A stretch of 64,000 bases of DNA, from contig CP081098.1 of the NCBI GenBank assembly GCA_025141015.1, positions 1,556,501 through 1,620,500 on the forward strand. The letters run 5' to 3'. The position numbers and the translations under genes are program-made. The DNA is from Rhodobacteraceae bacterium M382 (lineage in GTDB: Bacteria; Pseudomonadota; Alphaproteobacteria; Rhodobacterales; Rhodobacteraceae). Shown here piece by piece: positions 63,890 through 64,000 of this stretch (positions are counted from its first letter, which is position 1; each line of letters opens with the position of its first letter). The notes beneath the pieces are model-generated. The model did no database searches. It saw only the letters and a list, made by a program, of their open reading frames with translations, and was not told where the DNA came from.

Positions 63890-64000
63890 CCCTGCACACC
63901 GATTGGACACTGAACGAAACCGCAGCGCGGCGCGATAATTTCTATGCCGCCAGCCAAAGCAAGTTTATCCCTTTCAAGGACCCGATGGTGTTCAAAAAAG
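63886..64000 (+). CDS. Probable class III aminotransferase, N-terminal part (cut by window edge)
   Basis: Only the first 38 residues are in the window. The segment RRDNFYAASQSKFIPFKDPMVFKK resembles the N-terminus of class III PLP aminotransferases of the aspartate-aminotransferase-family (4-aminobutyrate/omega-amino acid) type. The start overlaps the MttB stop by ATGA, so it belongs to the same transcript. With so little sequence the call rests on the N-terminal pattern alone. Confidence 0.55.
   Translation, partial: MTLHTDWTLNETAARRDNFYAASQSKFIPFKDPMVFKK

Noticed and set aside
1-64000. tRNA/rRNA genes, CRISPR arrays, integrases, intact insertion sequences
   Set aside because: No cloverleaf-type sequence, regular spacer array or transposase/integrase reading frame was recognised on either strand by eye.

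Overview
The window looks like a chromosomal segment of a marine alphaproteobacterium of the family Rhodobacteraceae (Roseobacter group). This is inferred from moderately high G+C, a short-form HisG with a separate HisZ encoded directly after hisS, a prkA-DUF444-spoVR stress operon, a sorbitol/mannitol (smo/mtlK) operon laid out as in Rhodobacter, a class II (B12-dependent) ribonucleotide reductase, and three FAD oxidoreductases fused to GcvT-like folate domains. No rRNA, tRNA, CRISPR array, prophage or intact insertion sequence was seen. There are about fifty protein genes.

Layout: 0-2.7 kb, end of a hydantoinase-B gene followed by a HisC-like aminotransferase and an Asp/Glu-racemase/maleate-isomerase family enzyme in one overlapping operon. 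2.9-5.5 kb, an EF-G-like GTPase and a rhodanese. 5.6-10.4 kb, spoVR-DUF444-prkA. 11.4-18.8 kb, a GntR regulator facing a dipeptide-type ABC transporter operon that includes an M24 peptidase. 19.3-23.4 kb, a dimethylglycine/sarcosine-dehydrogenase-like enzyme divergent from a non-pyrrolysine MttB methyltransferase. 23.4-32.3 kb, housekeeping genes: slyX, a crotonase, hisS-hisZ-hisG, a cystathionine beta-lyase, DUF1489 and nrdJ.

32.3-46 kb is a looser, accessory-like stretch. It holds a frameshifted AAA ATPase, an amidase-TRAP transporter operon with a LysR gene, a secreted protein of seven cysteine-pair repeats, a DUF1611-racemase pair, two small unknown genes and several gene-free stretches. 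46-54.6 kb is the polyol operon: LacI regulator, ABC transporter, polyol dehydrogenases and a sugar kinase. 55.8-64 kb holds a TetR gene, two overlapping GcvT-fused FAD oxidoreductases, a divergent LysR gene, a second MttB homologue, and the start of what is probably a class III aminotransferase.

The main theme is uptake and breakdown of small nitrogenous and methylated compounds. Two separate loci pair an MttB-family methyltransferase with covalent-flavin demethylases, which suggests betaine-type substrates, but no corrinoid protein or reactivase is encoded nearby. The sequence gives several plausible regulator-operator pairs. A 14-bp palindrome occurs at both lacI and smoE. A T-N11-A box lies before lysR with a related site before mttB-2. 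A shared ATTGGATACAAT-like site lies before the GntR gene and the dpp operon. A 12-bp palindrome sits just before tetR, and an unexplained 18-bp palindrome lies upstream of prkA.
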